A DNA stretch of 6,467 bases, from the NCBI GenBank assembly GCA_947595415.1, contig CANQER010000057.1, forward strand, positions 1-6,467, read 5' to 3'. Positions 5,293 to 6,467 of this stretch are shown piece by piece. Each line of letters starts with the position of its first letter. Within the stretch, counting starts at the first letter, position 1. Made by a program: the position numbers and the translations under genes. Below the pieces are notes generated by a model. That model saw only the letters and a program-made list of their open reading frames with translations, was not told where the DNA came from and did not search any database. The DNA is from an uncultured Bacilli bacterium (GTDB lineage: Bacteria > Bacillota_I > Bacilli_A > RF39 > UBA660).

Positions 5293-6467
5293 ATGAAATA
5301 TATGAAATATGAGATGGGACCTTATAATCTTCATACCATTAAAACTGATCGTTTTAAAAGTGTGTATGTTAGTTTTAATTTCAAAAGGAAAGCTAAAAAA
5401 GAAGAATTAACCCTAAGAAGTTTATTAAACGATATTTGGTTTTATACTAGTAATAAGTATAAAACTAGAAAAGAGTTAATTATTGAAACTGAAGAGTTAT
5501 ATAATTTAAGGTATAATAGTGCTGTTTCTTTATCTGGGAAATACTCAATTATTAAATTTGATTTAACTTTTTTAAACGAAAAATATACAGAAGAGGGTAT
5601 GTTAGAAAAGTCTTTAGATTTTGCTTTTGAAATGATTTTTAATCCTAATGTCCAAAACAAAAAATTTGATAAAAATACTTTGGATATTTTAAAAGAAAAT
5701 TTGAAAAATTATATTTCCCAAATTCGTGAAGATCCTGTTCGTTATGCTACAGAAAGATGCTTTGAGGAAGTTGATAGTAAAAGTGTAATTTCTTACCATC
5801 CTGATGGGTATATTGAAGATATTGATAAAATAGATGAATCGATGTTATATAGTTATTATGAGTCTGTTTTAAAAAGTGATTTAATTGATGTTTTTATAAT
5901 AGGGGATATTGATAATTCTAAAGTTAAAAACATATTTATGAATAAGTTTAAAATCAAAACAATTAAGAAAAATTCTGATAGTCATATTGTAAATCATGAT
6001 AAAATTAGAAAAAGATTTAAAGTGGTTAAGGAAAAATCTGATAATAATCAAAGTAATTTAATAATGGGTTATAAATTAGATAAGTTAAGTTTATTTGAAA
6101 GACAATATGTGATGCTTATTTATTGTTATATTTTAGGATTAGGTCCTGATTCTAAGTTGTTTAGAAATGTTAGGGAAAAACATTCATTGTGTTATAGTAT
6201 AAGTTGTAATTTCATAAATGGAATGAATATGTTAGTTATTAAAACTGGGATTAATAAAAAAGACTATTCTAAGGTTTTAAGGCTTGTTAAAAAAGAAGTA
6301 AAAGATATGGAAAAGGGTAATTTTAAAGATCAAGATATAAGTAATGCTAAAATTATTTATAAAAGTGCTTTAAAAGGTAGTAATGATTCACCTTTTCAAA
6401 TTGTTGGTAGTTATTTAATGAAGGAATATTATGACTATGATCTTGTTAGTGATAGAATGAACAATAT
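5293..6467 (+). CDS. yfmF: M16 peptidase-fold protein YfmF (YmfF), no zinc motif; 3' end outside window
   Basis: The frame is open from ATG 5293 to the window end, giving 391 residues. The family has roughly 420-430, so a few dozen C-terminal residues are missing. It matches the non-catalytic member of the paired M16 (insulinase-like) proteins YfmF/YfmH, which current annotation calls EF-P 5-aminopentanol modification-associated proteins (ymfF/ymfH in B. subtilis). YNLHTIKTDRFKSVYVSFNF (11-30) is the typical N-terminal strand region. Where active M16 enzymes carry HxxEH, this protein has LRSLLNDIWFYTSNKY (41-56) with no suitable His or Glu, so it should not bind catalytic zinc. ELYNLRYN (68-75), YHPDGYIEDIDKI (168-180) and IIGDID (202-207) are family blocks. 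The second M16 domain is recognisable from the SKLFRNVREKHSLCYSISC-like Arg/Tyr segment. The start is chosen because AGGTGA lies just upstream; Met4 is the alternative. An active partner (yfmH) would be expected just downstream, outside the window. Confidence 0.88.
   Translation, partial: MKYMKYEMGPYNLHTIKTDRFKSVYVSFNFKRKAKKEELTLRSLLNDIWFYTSNKYKTRKELIIETEELYNLRYNSAVSLSGKYSIIKFDLTFLNEKYTEEGMLEKSLDFAFEMIFNPNVQNKKFDKNTLDILKENLKNYISQIREDPVRYATERCFEEVDSKSVISYHPDGYIEDIDKIDESMLYSYYESVLKSDLIDVFIIGDIDNSKVKNIFMNKFKIKTIKKNSDSHIVNHDKIRKRFKVVKEKSDNNQSNLIMGYKLDKLSLFERQYVMLIYCYILGLGPDSKLFRNVREKHSLCYSISCNFINGMNMLVIKTGINKKDYSKVLRLVKKEVKDMEKGNFKDQDISNAKIIYKSALKGSNDSPFQIVGSYLMKEYYDYDLVSDRMNN

Noticed and set aside
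5442..5660. Minus-strand open frame inside yfmF
   Set aside because: It is a shadow of a clear YfmF frame on the plus strand.
1..6467. Mollicutes code with TGA as tryptophan
   Set aside because: Tryptophan codons in the genes are TGG, no in-frame TGA was seen in the recognised genes, and all visible stops are TAA.
1..6467. CRISPR array, tRNA, rRNA, insertion sequence or prophage genes
   Set aside because: No regularly spaced repeats, cloverleaf-like segment, transposase or phage protein was seen on either strand.

Overview
The window is strongly AT-rich with standard-code genes: TGG is used for tryptophan and all four visible stops are TAA. Shine-Dalgarno (SD) sequences are good (AGGTGAT/AGGAG) and promoters are of the sigma-A type. 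This points to a low-GC Firmicutes/Bacilli-type bacterium. The style of the first protein suggests a gut-associated uncultured lineage (RF39/Erysipelotrichia-like), but that placement is inference.

Layout. (1) 2-589 is the 3' part of a gene for a secreted or surface-type protein with a DMSGG...RG...SSR C-terminus that resembles the formylglycine-generating-enzyme/C-type-lectin fold. It is followed by a clear intrinsic terminator (624-656). (2) 590-999 is non-coding. It holds that terminator, a long imperfect hairpin (about 778-840) and the uvrA promoter region, which carries a 14-bp dyad against the -10 box. (3) 1000-3810 is uvrA, the damage-recognition subunit of nucleotide excision repair, complete. 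(4) 3805-4455, minus strand, is gmk (guanylate kinase), convergent with uvrA and overlapping it by 6 bp at the stops. (5) 4456-4554 is a 99-bp divergent promoter region. It contains a perfect consensus sigma-A promoter for deoD and a good one for gmk. (6) 4555-5253 is deoD, purine nucleoside phosphorylase. (7) 5293 to the window end is yfmF (ymfF in Bacillus), an M16-peptidase-fold protein without the zinc motif. It is cut off by the window edge and probably co-transcribed with deoD.

How the genes fit together. The right four genes are chromosomal housekeeping genes: DNA repair, GMP to GDP conversion, purine salvage, and a protein associated with EF-P modification. gmk and deoD, both purine-metabolism genes, share one divergent promoter region. 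The left gene stands apart in codon choice and in protein type, and is the accessory-looking part of the window.

I see no complete undescribed system here. The best leads are the possible hypervariable, lectin-fold-like C-terminus of the first gene, the dyad in the uvrA promoter, the long hairpin upstream of uvrA, and a rare substitution in the second ABC signature of UvrA.
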